Shown: piece after piece, positions 22,953-35,600 of the stretch
Numbering within the stretch: position 1 is the first letter of the stretch
Layout of the letters: every line of letters starts with the position of its first letter
From: Aralia elata
Taxonomy: Eukaryota; Streptophyta; Magnoliopsida; Apiales; Araliaceae
Reading direction: 5' to 3'
DNA: 64,000 nt
Assembly: GCA_034770075.1 (NCBI GenBank)
Contig: CM068384.1
Coordinates: 40,707,182 to 40,771,181, forward strand
Made by a program: the position numbers and the translations under genes
The notes under the pieces: generated by a model
What the model saw: the letters and a program-made list of their open reading frames with translations, nothing else
Told to the model about the DNA's origin: nothing
Databases searched by the model: none

Positions 22953-23540
22953 TCAAGCTCCAAGTGACGATGAATATTATCAAAGTTCTTGATATTCTCA
23001 TTGTGGGTCATGTTAACTCGCATATATTTCCAATTATCGGGAAGAGAGCAAACCACTACAGAAATTTGTTGCTTGTATGACAATTGAGTTCCACCAGATT
23101 TCAACTCCCGGATCATATTTGTTATGATTTAAATGTGTTGTTTCATAATATTATTATCACGTTTCTTATACCTATTGAATCTAATGGCCAATTCTCTCAA
23201 CCTTGTCAACAAGGTACCACCCAAACGTTGTTATGAGAGAGCTTCCCACATTTCGTATGCCGTTGAGTATTGTTCATCCTCAAACAAAAGGTTATTGTTC
23301 ATGTTGCTCAGCAACGTTATGCGAGCGATGCGGTCCTTTTTGCGCCAAGTTTCGAAGGCTGCAACTTTGACTGCATCTTTGGCATATTCACCTTCTGGCC
23401 TTTTCATTTAGGACAAAATGGTTTCTTCAACATCATGTTCCTCCAAGACCATTCTGACCTTACGGTGCCGTATGTCATAGTTATCTCCGTCTAGCTTATT
23501 ACCCTGGTTAAGGTCTGCGATAATATGTTTCGAAGTCATT
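22953..23540 (-). pseudogene. Ty1/copia gag fragment
   Basis: Minus-strand relic of a copia Gag (UBN2-type). It opens with MTSKHIIADLNQ at 23540 and contains LDGDNYDIRHRKVRM, EDEQYSTAYEMWEAL, SYKQQISVVVCSLP and MRVNMTHNENIK. At least three in-frame stops break it. At 22952 it is cut in the RHLEL motif by the LTR remnant. Its own 5' LTR and PBS lie at 26305-26785 and 26292-26304. No copia pol is present in this copy. Confidence 0.85.
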
Positions 23541-24642
23541 TCTGTCTTGAACTAAAATATGAGAACTAATTAGAAATATTCATTGTTCACCACAGTATAA
23601 TAAAAATCTTCGTATCATGACTCATAATAACAAGTAAATAATATGACATAAATATAGAAAGGAGACTTCGACAAGCTTAGGAATCACAATCCGTATAAAT
23701 GCCCAATTATTTAAATTTAATTTTTCAACGCATAAGACATGTAATTTAGGAAATAATTAAATTCAATTATTACAACCTAAATCACTCCCACTAGAAACAA
23801 GGGTATATGTGTAATTATAGCATGATAATTTAATTCCAAGCACCCAAAATTAATATTTCAAAAATATTAATAAAAAGAAATTAAATAATAGGCCATATTA
23901 ATCAATTAATATACCAAGTATGTTATAAATACATCAAAATACTTACAAAAAATTTATAACAGTATCTTAACATCAAAAAAGGTTACTGTAATTTTTTGGG
24001 ATTTTTGTGAAAATAATATTAATTATCACAATTTATTGAACATTGCATAATTAAACTAGAAATTAACTAAATTGGCCAAACAAATTAATTTCCAAAAACT
24101 TTTAGTGGAACAATTTAAGTGTTTATTAAATAATTTTCATGCATAAAAGTATTAACAAAAACTAATTTCTGGAAATTAAAAATAAAGTAATATGCCAAAG
24201 GGGAAGTTAAAAACTGGTTACGAACGGGCACGTATAGGGTGCACAGTCGCGCATGGCGCGACAACACGTGGTCTGTCATGGCGTTTCGACGCACGTGGTA
24301 TACACACATTGCCTTCCCATCACTTTTTTCGACAAAAAGACCACTGTTCTGATCGAATAACTATGTTGATTCCTCTGGCATGCTCAACCATCATTTTGGG
24401 AGCTTCCAAGGATGGGTTGTAAAGAACGCAAATCCTACCGAGGGTGGGATTGCATCTTTATCTTCAACGGTCAACCCTGAAAATTCTCAAAAATCCTAAT
24501 TCGTGACTAAAAATTCAGTAACCCATATCTCACTCATATTTCATCAAAATCAAGCATATAATATATCAATGGAAAGTTTATGAAATACTCTACGCATACA
24601 TACTAATTTCACACAAAACAGATAACTACACAGAAAGTTATG
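23541..24642. other. Copia leader or untranslated region
   Basis: AT-rich, no ORF I can support. A perfect 7-bp stem GTCGCGC-ATG-GCGCGAC sits at 24246-24262 within a short GC-rich island (24220-24300). Confidence 0.5.
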
Positions 24643-24647
24643 GCAGA

Positions 24648-26046
24648 TGATGAGTGCATAATATTCATATATATTGATTTCTTTATGTTTAGTTTTATTA
24701 CATGTTTTATCTGTATATTAACTTATTAAGGTGTTTATTAATTTCAGGAAGAATTGGAGTTGAAAAGAGGAAAAGGAAAAAATTTGATGCTGGATGAAGT
24801 ACTGGCGTGGCAGTGCCAGAATTGGCTTGGAGGATGGCACGTTAGCACTGTGCGAAAAAGGGGAGAAGAAAACTCTAGTCTCTTAGCGTAGCAGCACCAA
24901 CCCTAGTTCAAGTATTGGCGCGGCAGCGCTGAAGGAAAATAGAAGAAACCCTGGAAGGGTGGCGCGACAGTACCGGTTCTAGTACAAAATACGGCGCAGC
25001 AGTGCCGAAGCGGGGTGTCAGGAACTCTGGAGTGTTGGCGCGGCAGCGCCGTTTCAAGAGCAAATCCTAGCGCGGCAGCGCCAGGTCGGCATCAGATATT
25101 TCAGCAGCTGTATAGTTTTTATCTAATTTGACTCCAATTAGGATTGTTATTTCTTAGAGACTTAGGACTTTATTTTAGGAATATAAATACATATTTTTAG
25201 TCAGAGAAGATCATCTACCTTCAATTGAAAACCCTAGTTTTGGAGCAAGATTGAAGGCATGTTAAGCTAAGTTCTTTATTTTCAGTTCTAAGTGGTGTTG
25301 AACCTTATTTACAATTAATGTTTAATTGAGTAATCATTATTTATTCCTTCTTATATGAAATTCATTCTTGATAATCTAATTTAATTGTTGAATGCCATTT
25401 GGCTTAATTGATTTGATTTCTGCAAAATTGAATTAATTAACTAATATTATATGCTAGATTAAGGAATAGTATTACGTGTACTTGATATTGTTCTTAATCA
25501 CAAGTAGTAATTAGTAATACATGATTGTGGACAAACTTTTGAGTATTGCTAAGATTATCAGAAGACAGGTTAAATAATCTGAGTTTGTGTGATTGTTGCT
25601 TGGAATAGTCTAATTCCCTAGTTCTTAATGCTACTATTATATTAAATCTAGAGAGCTTGTTCTAGGTTGTATGAGAGTTAGAATCTTGTGAAGAGCTTGT
25701 TTCATTGAGTGATAATCTAAGGGAAATTTCGTATAGCAGAGCTTATTGTTATCTAGGACTATTAGTTTCATTGAAGGATAAATTTTGTTATACTTGATTA
25801 CTTCATTATTGTAAAAAGGCTATACTGAACCGAAGAACTGAAGTCTTTAACTCATTGATTATTCTTATTAAATATTTTCTGTCACTTTAGTAAATAAATT
25901 CAATTCAAAATCCCCCTTAAACATTAGGATAAATATAAGACAACTTCACTCTCTGTGGGATCGACCCTTGCTGGTCACCATACTGATTTTTGTGTTACTA
26001 GAGTAGAAGTAAGGATTTAATTTTGGAATGTAAACGACAGCTCCCA
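24648..26046 (+). mobile_element. Solo LTR with GC palindrome array, TSD gcaga
   Basis: 1399 bp from TGATGAGTGCATAAT to GACAGCTCCCA, flanked by gcaga at 24643-24647 and 26047-26051. TATA box TATAAATA at 25183-25190 on the plus strand; the end has gtgggatcgaccc, common near LTR 3' ends. Between 24804 and 25082 it carries eight variants of the 14-nt palindrome GGCGCGGCAGCGCC. No internal domain, so a solo LTR; lineage not assigned. Confidence 0.82.
24804..25082. repeat. GC palindrome array in solo LTR
   Basis: Eight variants of GGCGC-GGCA-GCGCC in an otherwise AT-rich LTR. Perfect copy at 25037-25050, near-perfect at 24917-24930 and 25069-25082. 24804-24817 (GGCGTGGCAGTGCC) keeps G-T pairing in the arms. 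Located 100-380 bp upstream of the TATA box. Confidence 0.85.
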
Positions 26047-26051
26047 GCAGA

Positions 26052-26291
26052 TTGAAAATTATAGCTTCATAACTAGGGTTCCAAATTACTTTCAAATTAT
26101 AAATCCATTTAAATCCAAAAAGTGCAGATCATGTATACAACATATAACCTATAACATGCTGTAATTTGAGCCCCTAACAAATAGTGTAATGCATGTTGTC
26201 GTAGATGATGTTTTCAAGCTTTTTAAACATGCAATCATGGCATATCGTGTAAAACAGTACATTCATAGCATATATATGATCGAAAATACAT
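26052..26291. other. Copia leader, proximal part
   Basis: Continuation of the copia leader after the solo LTR. No feature seen. Confidence 0.5.
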
Positions 26292-26304
26292 GCTCTGATA
26301 CTAA
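26292..26304 (-). promoter_or_regulatory. Copia primer-binding site
   Basis: Minus strand TTAGTATCAGAGC directly after the LTR end; one base from the usual TTGGTATCAGAGC tRNA-iMet site. Confidence 0.75.
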
Positions 26305-26785
26305 TGAAGGATTACAAACACGCATGTTCTCGCTAATTTACACGTAAACTAAAAACTATATACCTCTTAAAGTGTGTGTGCCATTGGTGCAGAAAAACTG
26401 TTCAATCCACCAACTTTGCATCACGAGCATGAACCCAACGAAATCTCCGAATTACGATTTCTATGAAACGAGAACGGAGTTCAATCCACCGTCTGAAGCA
26501 ACTATAAATTTACTCAGTTTTTGGAACTCTCTGTATTGGCAATGTATCTCTATTTTTTTTTCTTTGTAAGAGTACTGATGTTGTGATTATACGTTACTTC
26601 AGAACTTGTATTTATATTAACGAAGTGGTTAACCCACTTTCTTATTTATCTCTAACAACAATCAAAGTAACGTTTAAATTTTAAATAATTAATTGACTCA
26701 ATTAGTTTGTTTTCATAATCAGTTAACCACCAAATGGGTCAGACTATCCATGGATGCCCTATTTGGGTATATCTAAAACCCAACA
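26305..26785 (-). repeat. Ty1/copia 5' LTR
   Basis: 481 bp, in element orientation TGTTGGGTTTTAGATATACC to CCTTCA, followed by the PBS. It belongs with the gag fragment at 22953-23540. Confidence 0.78.
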
Positions 26786-27861
26786 ATTAATTTACTTAGT
26801 TTTCTTCAAAACCAATGTTCTTAGAGTCAATAATATTTATTTATATAATAAATTTTTATTATTAAATTGAATAATTATAAATATTTGAGTTTAAATAAAA
26901 TTATGCTATTACTTAAATAAATGAATATATGAACAAAGGAATTATTAATTTAAAGACATATACTAGTATTTAAAGTATATATAGATAAGTTATTATTATT
27001 TCATTTTTAAATTTATTTATTTTTGGTTAAATAATTAGTTATACGTTATTAGTAAAATAATATATTTAAAAATGAACTTTTTTTTTGTAAAAATCATCGT
27101 ACACATTATTAATTTATTATTACTATAACTAATATATTATCATATTATAATATAAAAATATTAACAATATAATAAATAATTTTATAACAATACCCTTTGC
27201 ATGGGATCATGAGTTAGTTTATATATAAAAAGATACTTTTCAATCTTTTATTTGACCTGTAAACACTTTCTATCCATATTCTTACTACCAGAATTATCTT
27301 CTTATCATCATCTCCTTATTTTTACATAATTTTTTATTTGGCTAATATTATATTATGATTTTATTCTTGTTATTTTTATGTCAATATTTTATTATTACTG
27401 AAATACATAAGTATCACTATTAGAGTTCAAGTAAAAAAATAAATTATTGTTAATGAATTATTGAGGGGACCGATTTTCTTATGAATATGATCTTACATAA
27501 TAATAATTGGGTTAACAACATTTTTCTCTAACATTATTAGCTTCCTCTTATAATCTATTATATTAAAATTAAGATATTAGTATACAATAATAAAATCACT
27601 AAATATATATGTAATTACTCGTGTCAAATCTCGAGTACAAAACAAATCTCGGGTTAAATCCTGAGTTCGAATCGAATTAAATCCATCCAAATAAGGGGGG
27701 TCTTAAACCACTAGCTCAATAGTATTTTCTTGAGTTATATTAAACCATCACAGGCTTACCAAAGCTAATTACTGAAATTACTATTGTTAGTAACTTTATT
27801 CCTTATATACAAACAAATTCTTCCTATTAGTACTTGTATTTAGGTGAACCCTTATTTGATT
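26786..27861. other. AT-rich spacer without genes
   Basis: Strongly AT-rich, no ORF above about 60 codons, no clear repeat. A weak tRNA-like box pair occurs near 27610-27720 on the minus strand; I do not call it. Confidence 0.6.
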
Positions 27862-28610
27862 TGATGATGACCTAAATTTAATGTATATTTGTAATAACAA
27901 GTATATTTTGTAAAGTCCTTGAGAAATAAAATATGTAAAAAGACTTAGTTAGGAATCAAATTTGTTAGGTTGATCCAAATCGTAGAGTATATTTTTGTAA
28001 TAGTTGAAGTGTCCCTAGTCAGAAGACGATTGTAGAACTAAAGGCATCATTATTCTAAGATCGCATGGTAAACTGAAGACGGTCAAAGATCGTAGAGTTT
28101 AAGTCAATTCATAAAGCTAGAATCGCAGAACTACCCAAATTCATAGAGCAACTATAGCTGAGCAAACTACTCTACTATCTAAAAAATGACTCTACGAATT
28201 TACTCCACCTGAGCCAAAATCGTAGAGTACAAACTTCTGACTAGTCGATGGCAGATCATAACAAGGATCATCAACCTTAAACACATGACCCTCGAGGATG
28301 ATCTTCATGTGTATTTATAATAAGGACAAGTTATTTTGGAAGCAACAACTATATTTACAAGGATAATGTCACGTGTCTACAACTGCATTGTTCACCATAC
28401 TGAAGAAAACGACCTGAAGTAGTCATAGCAAACAAGGATTCAAAGTCAAACAATTAGGTATTGACAAATGTCCAAGATAAAATGGAGCAACAGTAACATT
28501 CCAATGGAAAATTTCCAAGAAACTCTATAAAAGGTCTACATCTTCAAGCATTGCAACGAATGAAAAATTAAACGATCAAAGTGCTGAAACTCTAAGTTCT
28601 TAAAAAAAAC
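27862..28610 (+). repeat. SIRE/Maximus-like copia LTR fragment (5' part)
   Basis: Begins TGATGATGACCTAAATTT and contains repeated cgtagagt words between 27980 and 28235, and a TATA box with a plausible start region (28526). It is cut at 28610 by the T3 LTR. The same ctctacga words recur at 60470-60600 next to copia pol, supporting one copia family. Confidence 0.6.
28526..28534 (+). promoter_or_regulatory. TATA box of SIRE-like LTR fragment
   Basis: TATAAAAGG, followed about 30 bp later by a likely start region. Confidence 0.6.
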
Positions 28611-31600
28611 TGTGAAAACCCGAGAAATCAGATAGCCTTGTAATTAGGTTTTCGATGTAAATATCTAATAAAATAATTTTTTTGGATATTATGATGTGTA
28701 AATGTGATTTTTTGTATGTTTAAAGGTCGTATTATAACCTAGATTATGTTTACGTGTTAAAATCTATGAATTGGGGGTTCATAGACGAAAATAAATTTTT
28801 CCGAGAAAAGACGTAAAAATACTATTCACGCCGAAAAGCGCCTTTTTCATTTTTTGACTTTTCGAACACGTCATAGCGTTTATTCGGGGAAGGGAGACGT
28901 AATCTCTAATAAAATCCACGCATAAAAATTTTCGCGATTTTGGCTAAGGAACGAGTTAGGAAAACCTAACTAGAAAACGTAACTAAGTTTCGAAGTAACC
29001 GAGCCAAGTTAAGTCTAGGGTTTGGGATGGCTTAACTAGGGTTGAAGCCTAGGGTTAATATGGCTTGGCTAGGGTTGGAGCTAATGGGAACCTAAATTCA
29101 AGGAGCCAAAATATTGGAAGCCAAGTATCACTTGTTAGGAATTTAAGCGTGAGGGAGAAATGAAAAGCAAAAAGGTGAAGAGAATGGGGGATGAACCGAC
29201 CATGGAGGAGGAGAGGGGACAAGTGGTGACTCAACTTACTATAAATGGAAAGTTTTGTGGCAAGCAAGCAAAGTATTAAGTGCATGTTTCCCCCATTAAG
29301 ACATCTTGAAGTGATGATTTTGTCTACCTTTGGTTAGTTAATTGTGGTTGGTTAGCCTAACTTAAGGGCTTGGTTAGGTTAGTTGTGGGATGATTTCTAT
29401 AATCATCCAACATTTAGTCTCTTTCTTTCATTTTCATTTCATAAGCTTAGAGACTAAAAAGAGCAAGAGCAAGAGAGAAAAGAGAGAGAGCATACGGATA
29501 GAAGAGAAGGAAGAAAAGGAGCAAGGATCAAGTTTTAATCATCTAGCTAAGTAAAAAGAAGAAGAAACATTAACAAAGGTAAGAACAACAACCCTAACTT
29601 TTTCATTTTTTTCTTTTAAAAGCTTTGTAGCTTGATAAGAAGTGCTTTGTTGGTGGTTGTTGTTTAGAATGGGAGATCGATCATGAAGGATCTTGGAGTG
29701 ATAAGGATGTGTGTGGTTTAGACAAGGTAAACTACTTGTTATTATGCATGAAAAGTGATAACGATAGTTAAAACGTAAGTCGAAGCGTAAGCATGGGCAA
29801 TAACTATGTAGAGGGCATTAATCGGACTAACGAAATTGCTAGTTGGTAAGAAGTATTTTAAAATTCAAGAAGAAATAAATATATGTGTATGTGTTGTGGA
29901 AATGTTCTAATTGGAACGGAGTAAAAATATGTTATAACAAAGTAATGGCGAAATTTTTAGTAAAAGACGTCAAACGACGAAAACCCTAGCTTGGTACGAC
30001 TTTCAGGCCAAGTTTACGGGTATTTAATGCTTCCAAAATTTTTTAATTTCTGGGGGTTTGTGTATAGCGTAGCATAAGTGGGTCGTAAGCTCAATCCGAC
30101 TTCGGATGAGTAAGTTACGATGATTTGAAAAACCGACGTTAGAAACGTCATTTAACGAAAACTAGTACACGAAGGATTTTTGAGCCAATTTTTAGGCTTA
30201 TTAGTGAATTAGAAAATTTATTTCGTCCAGGGGGATTTGTAGAGGGTGTTACGAGCAAGAAAATGGCTCAAGAATGAACTCATTCCGATATCAGATGAGC
30301 GAGTTATGAAGTTACGAAGTAGGTACGTTAAAATCGACAAAAGCTAAAAATTTGAGCTTTGGTTCAATTCAGAGTTAGGGGGTTCAGAGCCACAGCGCTA
30401 GTGCGGCCCAGGGGCCAGGCAGGCCAAGGCTGGCTAGGCAGGGCGTCAGGTGGCGAGCGTCGAGCGTTCGGGCATGCGATGTGTAATATTTTCAAACACT
30501 AATCTATGTTGTTCTAAATTATAAAAGACGAACATTATGAATGTAAAATACTTATCATTAATCAAAAAGTATTAGACAAATTGTATGGGCGTGCTAAGCG
30601 TACGCAAGAGCGTGTCGCTTGGGCATTCGTATAAGACAAGTCGGGTGTGCGACGTACGAACATCGTGACGCCGTAGCAAGTGTTTGTAACCTTGTTTAAT
30701 ATGTTGTTTCTAATAAAAAGAAAACATTATGAAAAATGAATTATGATGAATATAAACCATTGTGGAGGATGATTATGAGGGTCGTGACGTTCCCAAATGC
30801 CGCGACGCCGAGAGACGTTTTTGAAATTTAGTCGCGTGAATTAAATTATAAAACGCGAACCATATGAAATGAAGTGAAGTTAATAAAGTCATAGAGGGAC
30901 TTTGAAATATAAATCTAAATTAGGAATTAGACTAAATGGGAAGTAAACCAATGTGTGTCGACTTCCGAGCGCCAAGTAGTCGTACAACGTTATGCTACGT
31001 TGTTCCGATCTATATAAGGCAAATGTAATAAAGATTAATTAAATGATGATTTAAGATGTTTCGAGTTACAAACGCAAACATCGGGGGACTTCCAAATTGA
31101 AGTCTAAACTATGAACGAAGTTAAGACACAAGTAAACCGAGATGTATAGAGTTATGTTACGTTGTTTCGAGTTATAAAACTTGAGCATCGTGAATTATTG
31201 AAATAAGCTAAAATAAACCAATTTGAGCGTTATTATGAGACTAATGGGTATGTTCGACCTTAATGATAGATATAGGTCATTTGAAGAGTGATTGGATAAT
31301 ATTCTAGTAAATCGCGTAGAAGGCACGTTTCCTAAACTTACTCATATAATTATTCTGTGCAAGTTTTCTATCTATGTGCAAATGTATTATGTTTGTACAA
31401 GATGTTTAGCTATAAATTGTGCTATGTGCCAATATCTACACTTATGTGCTATTGAGATGAACTATTTTGTTATTGAACTGTTCAAGTTGTTAAAGTTCTG
31501 TTATTCACGAACTGTTTAAGAAGAATGTCGATGCTATTTATTTTCGGTTAGACAAATGTAAAGGTGTTAAATTGAGTTGAAATAGACACAGGTTGGGTCA

Positions 31601-32117
31601 ATGAAATGAAATAGACACAGTAGATGTCAAATTTAAGAAAGAACGTAGAAAAAGGTTAAGGTCTTGAGGATTGATCAGTATGTCGTTTCGAAAATGTTAA
31701 AATGAGAGAAAGTTATTATTCTTATTTATTCGAAGTTGCTTCACAACTATTGTTCAGTTGTTGAAGGTTTCCGAGAATATGTTAATTTTCATGTTGTTGT
31801 TGATTGTTTATTCAACTGCTATACTTGCTGAGCAATTAAATGCTCACTCTTACAAAATTCTAAAATTTATGAAGCTGGAGCAGGACCTGAATGGTCAAAA
31901 GAAGATAAGAGAGAAGATTTAAATGTATAGAAGTACATGATGTGTTATAATATTATATGAGATATTTTAGTAAAGGTCTTCGCACCTGGGAGTAGAGTGA
32001 GACATGATGTAATAATATTGTATTTGCACTTATGTCATTAAGATTATGTTGAATGGGTAGTACCCGTGACGCACCAGACCCGGGTTTAAAGATAAACCTG
32101 GATTCAGGGGCGTTACA
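28611..32117 (+). repeat. T3: Tekay-like LTR, plus orientation
   Basis: 3507 bp from TGTGAAAACCC to GGGGCGTTACA, followed by an iMet-type PBS. Its first 580 bp are about 90% identical by eye to 58256-58860. TATA box at 29240, donor-like AAAG/GTAAG at 29579, GC-rich island at 30380-30480. Nothing of the T3 body beyond the PBS is present at this junction; C1 starts there. Confidence 0.85.
29240..29246 (+). promoter_or_regulatory. T3 LTR TATA box
   Basis: TATAAAT in an otherwise GC-poor context. Transcription would start near 29270. A consensus splice donor follows 300 bp downstream. Confidence 0.55.
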
Positions 32118-32118
32118 G

Positions 32119-32131
32119 TTGGTATCAAAGC
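32119..32131 (+). promoter_or_regulatory. T3 primer-binding site
   Basis: TTGGTATCAAAGC one base after the LTR. The next base begins the C1 LTR, so the element is cut at its PBS. Confidence 0.8.
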
Positions 32132-33082
32132 GGATAGACTCCACGACACGCTTGCGTGAGGTAGTCATCGCCCGGATCGTTTCCAACAAGTTATAAAGGT
32201 GGAACACTCTCGACACCTCAACCTAACGCCTATAAAGAGATGAGAACCTTGGTACAATCGATCGCGGTAGGATATCTGTGTACCAATGACACCTTGACCC
32301 AATGTCTATATAGAGACAAGAACCACAGGTACAATCAACGATTGATGCGGTAGTGGATGCCATACACAACTATGAATTTTTTGTATGATAAGTCAATAAT
32401 GAATCTCAAAGAAAAACTAAAAAATTAGCTTAGAAATTCTTAAAGAACCAAAAGATTAGAAAACCTCAAAAAATAATTTTATTGAATAAATCTGATGTGT
32501 TTTTGGAATTACAACCATCCAAGCTATTTATACTAGAATCCAATAAGGAATCAACTACTAATTGGCAAATAATTTGGAATCAAAAACTAGCTACCAAGCA
32601 TCCTAACTATATTAGAATTTTAAAACAATCTGACAAATCCCTAAAAACATGGAGAAAATCTGAGCAAAAACGCGTCCTTAAAAAACACGCCTGAAGATCT
32701 TCCGCCCTAGCACGGGGCGCGCTAGCAAAAGACTAGAAACGGCGTGGGGCGCGCTGCTCCTGTAGAACTTCTGCCTCCCCGGTGCGGGGCACGCCAGTTC
32801 CAGTACTATTACGGCGCGGGGCGCGCTGGTTGGTCAGAAAAGCTTTCTTGGCTATTTTTCACTTTTTGGCTTGGAATAAACACTTGTATCATATTCATGA
32901 GCTTGGACTCCAACTCCAATGTCTTCGAACTCGTTCCTTTATCATTCCAAGCTTCTTGAATAAGCCCGTTAAGTCCTTCCTTAAAGCATTTAGCCCGAGT
33001 TCTCATCATAGGTCCAATTGGCACTTGCACCGGATCCACTCCATTGATCCCATCCATTCCCGAGCTAGGCATGTCCTCATCA
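32132..33082 (-). repeat. C1 3' LTR
   Basis: About 951 bp; in element orientation it starts TGATGAGGACATG at 33082 and ends ...GAGTCTATC at the T3 PBS. Pair of 53375-54351. The terminal base of the left end differs (ggatag instead of tgatag). Contains a TATA-like TATAAATAG at 32531-32523 and GC palindromes at 32703-32830. Confidence 0.88.
32703..32830. repeat. GC palindrome cluster in C1 3' LTR
   Basis: Four GC blocks of the form GG(C/T)GCGGGGC(G/A)CGC(C/T) at about 32708, 32742, 32780 and 32813, upstream of the LTR TATA box and just after the pol stop. The same set recurs in the other LTR at 53967-54105. Confidence 0.75.
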
Positions 33083-34180
33083 TTCCTCTCCTCTTGAAAA
33101 GAATTTGTCCTCAAATCATCACCTACATCAAACAGACTTAGATCAGAAACGTTAAATATGGCACTAACACTATACTCACCAGGCAAATCCAATTTGTAGG
33201 CATTGTCATTGATACGCTTGAGAACTTGAAATGGATAATCCCCCCTTGGAAGCAATTTAGAACATTTTTGAGCTATAAATCTTTCTTTCTACATATGAAG
33301 CTAAACCCAATCTCTTGGCTCAAAGATCACTTGACGTCAACCCTTGTTAGCATGTTTGACATATTGTTCTATCCTCCTTTCAATGTTGAGCCTAGCTTTC
33401 TCATGTATTTGCTTAACAAAATCAGCTTTCTTCTTTCCAACCATGTTAGTATATTCAGAAACAGGTAATGGTGATAAATCCAACGGCGTTAAAGGATTAA
33501 AACCATATACAATCTCAAATGGAGAAAAATTAGTAGCAGAATGAACTGAACGATTGTAAGAAAACTCAACATGTGGTAAACAATCTTACGAAAATTTAAT
33601 GTTCTTTTTAATGATAGCCCTCAACAAAGCAGATAAAGTTCTATTGACAACCTCAGTTTGACCATCGGTTTGTGGATGACAAGTAGTAGAAAATAATAAT
33701 TTAGTTCCCAACTTACACCACAATGTCTGCCAAAAGTAACTTAAAAACTTAGTATCTCTATCAGAAACAATTGTTTTAGGCATACCATGTAAATGAACAA
33801 TTTCCCTAAAGAATAAATCAGCTACATGGGAAGCATCATCGACTTTGTGACATGGAATAAAATGTGCCATTTTAGAAAACCTATCCACGACCACAAATAT
33901 TGAATCATTACCATGCTTAGACCTAGGCAATCCCAACAAAAAATCTATAGAAATATCAATCCAAGGCTCACTAGGTATAGGCAATGGTATATAAAGACCA
34001 TGGGGTTGAACACGAGATTTAGATTGACGATAAGTAACGCATCTATCACAAATTCTTTCTACATCCCGTTTCATACGAGGCCAATAAAAATATTCACGCA
34101 ACACCGCAAAAGTTTTATCAACACCAAAATGTCCCATCAAACCACCCCCATGTGATTCTTTTAATAACAACTCACGCAAA
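32809..34180 (-). pseudogene. C1 integrase, with C-terminus running into the LTR
   Basis: N-terminal part at 34180-33586 encodes [19 protein letters not shown] (zinc-binding His pair), [14 protein letters not shown] [17 protein letters not shown], the DDE core landmarks MDF-equivalent [29 protein letters not shown] and [16 protein letters not shown] stop lies at 33586 and further changes to 33256. From 33255 the frame PRGDYPFQVLKRINDNAYKL continues to GIN..VQVPIGPMMRTRAK and stops at 32809, about 270 bp inside the LTR. The DVGDDLRTN block occurs before the LTR start. The N-terminus is cut by the solo LTR at 34185. Confidence 0.88.
33083..33096 (-). promoter_or_regulatory. C1 polypurine tract
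   Basis: Minus strand CAAGAGGAGAGGAA directly before TGATGAGG. It lies inside the pol ORF. Confidence 0.75.
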
Positions 34181-34670
34181 GAACATGTAATATTCTGAAC
34201 CCTAATAAGATTTGTATATGTAAATTATGTGTTTATTAAATGAAATTTTTTATTCCGACTCTGTGTTATGTGATGATATATTCTGATGAACGGCTGTTCA
34301 GGTAATCTTTGAAAACCTAATACAATTTGAAAACATTATCGTATACGTTTAGAATTAGAACGTATAACGTAAAACTAGATATCGAGAAGTTTAAAACCTT
34401 AAACCTTAATGAGATTTGAAGTTTGTAACATATGTGCTTAATAAAGATTGAAATGATATTTCGAAGCAGGTGTTTTGTGATTATATAGTGTAAACGATGA
34501 ATTAGGTCAAATAAAATTTTTTGGTCAAGCTGCTTAGTCGTGCTTACATTGACAAAATGATTTGTCGTGCTTTCCACGATTTCACCAAGAAGCATTCCGA
34601 CAAATTATTTTTGACAAGTTGTTGTGTCGTGCTTAAGAATGACAAAGTGATTTGTCGTGCTTAAAGTAAC

Positions 34671-34905
34671 AAGCTGCATTGTCGAGCTTGTAAGATATTT
34701 TCATTGAGGAGCTTAGACGATAGGTTCAATTGCAAGCTGCATTGTCGAGCTTGGAAGATATTTTCATTGAGGAGCTTAGATTGCAAGCTGCATTGTCGAG
34801 CTTAAAGATATTTTCATTGAGGAGCTTAGAAGATAGGTTCAACTGCAAGCTGCATTGTCGAGCTTGGAAGATATTTTCATTGAGGAGCTTAGAAGAATAT
34901 TATAA
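34671..34905. repeat. Short tandem repeat in solo LTR
   Basis: Four copies of caagctgcattgtcgagctt followed by attttcattgaggagctta, at about 34671, 34733, 34784 and 34843. They are preceded by related tttgtcgtgctt words from 34524. Confidence 0.85.
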
Positions 34906-35201
34906 GAATATGCTACGGTGCAAAGTGTAATAAGCCGAGCCCCTAATGTGCAATTAGTGAAACTTGGTTTTTCTATAAATAGCAAGCTCAGTTCATTCAT
35001 TCCTTACTATTTTTCAAGAGCAGTTCAAGAGCAAAAACACTATATATTTATATTCTGAGAGATATTGTGAGATAAAAATTACTTTCTAAGCATCGAAGCG
35101 TTGTGCGATTGGAAGTAAAGCTAGTAACTACAAGAGGTATTACTCTAGTGGTTATTATTTTCATTTTTCTTTATATATATTTAGTAAAAATATACTTTTA
35201 T

Positions 35202-35600
35202 AAGCAGTTATAATGCCCAAATTATTTTAAGTATATAATACAAAAGTCCTATTTACAAGCAGTTATAATGCCAAAATTATTTTAAGTATATAGTACAAAA
35301 GTCCTATTTACAAGCAGTTATAATGTCCGATTTATTTCTCTTATATATTAGAAAATATACTTTTATAAGCAGTTACTATGTCCGCATTTCTTCAACTATT
35401 TAGTAAAAATATTCATTTTATAAGCAGTTATAATGCTGAAATTTTCTCAAATATAATAGCCGAATATTCATTTTATAAGCAGTTAAAATGCTCAATTTAT
35501 TTTAAATATAGTTGAAAAATATTCATTCTGTAAGCAGTTATAATGCTAAAATTATTTCATATATTGTAAAAGAAGTCTTATTTATATGCGGTTATGATAC
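35202..35600. repeat. 55-bp minisatellite in solo LTR
   Basis: Eight units marked by aagcagttataatgc at 35202, 35257, 35312, 35367, 35422, 35477, 35532 and a diverged one at 35586. Period is strictly 55 bp (54 for the last). Confidence 0.92.

Noticed and set aside
27610..27720. tRNA-derived SINE on the minus strand (gagctagtggtttaaga and gattcgaactcagga)
   Set aside because: Box A is imperfect, no tail or target-site duplication seen. Too weak to call.
28900..29285. Possible small gene near 29055-29285
   Set aside because: It lies inside the T3 LTR U3 and is composed of repeated taggcttggctaggg words; no domain and not conserved in the T4 copy.
32482..32694. 70-codon ORF in the C1 LTR
   Set aside because: No stop-free counterpart in the other C1 LTR and no domain; LTR non-coding sequence.
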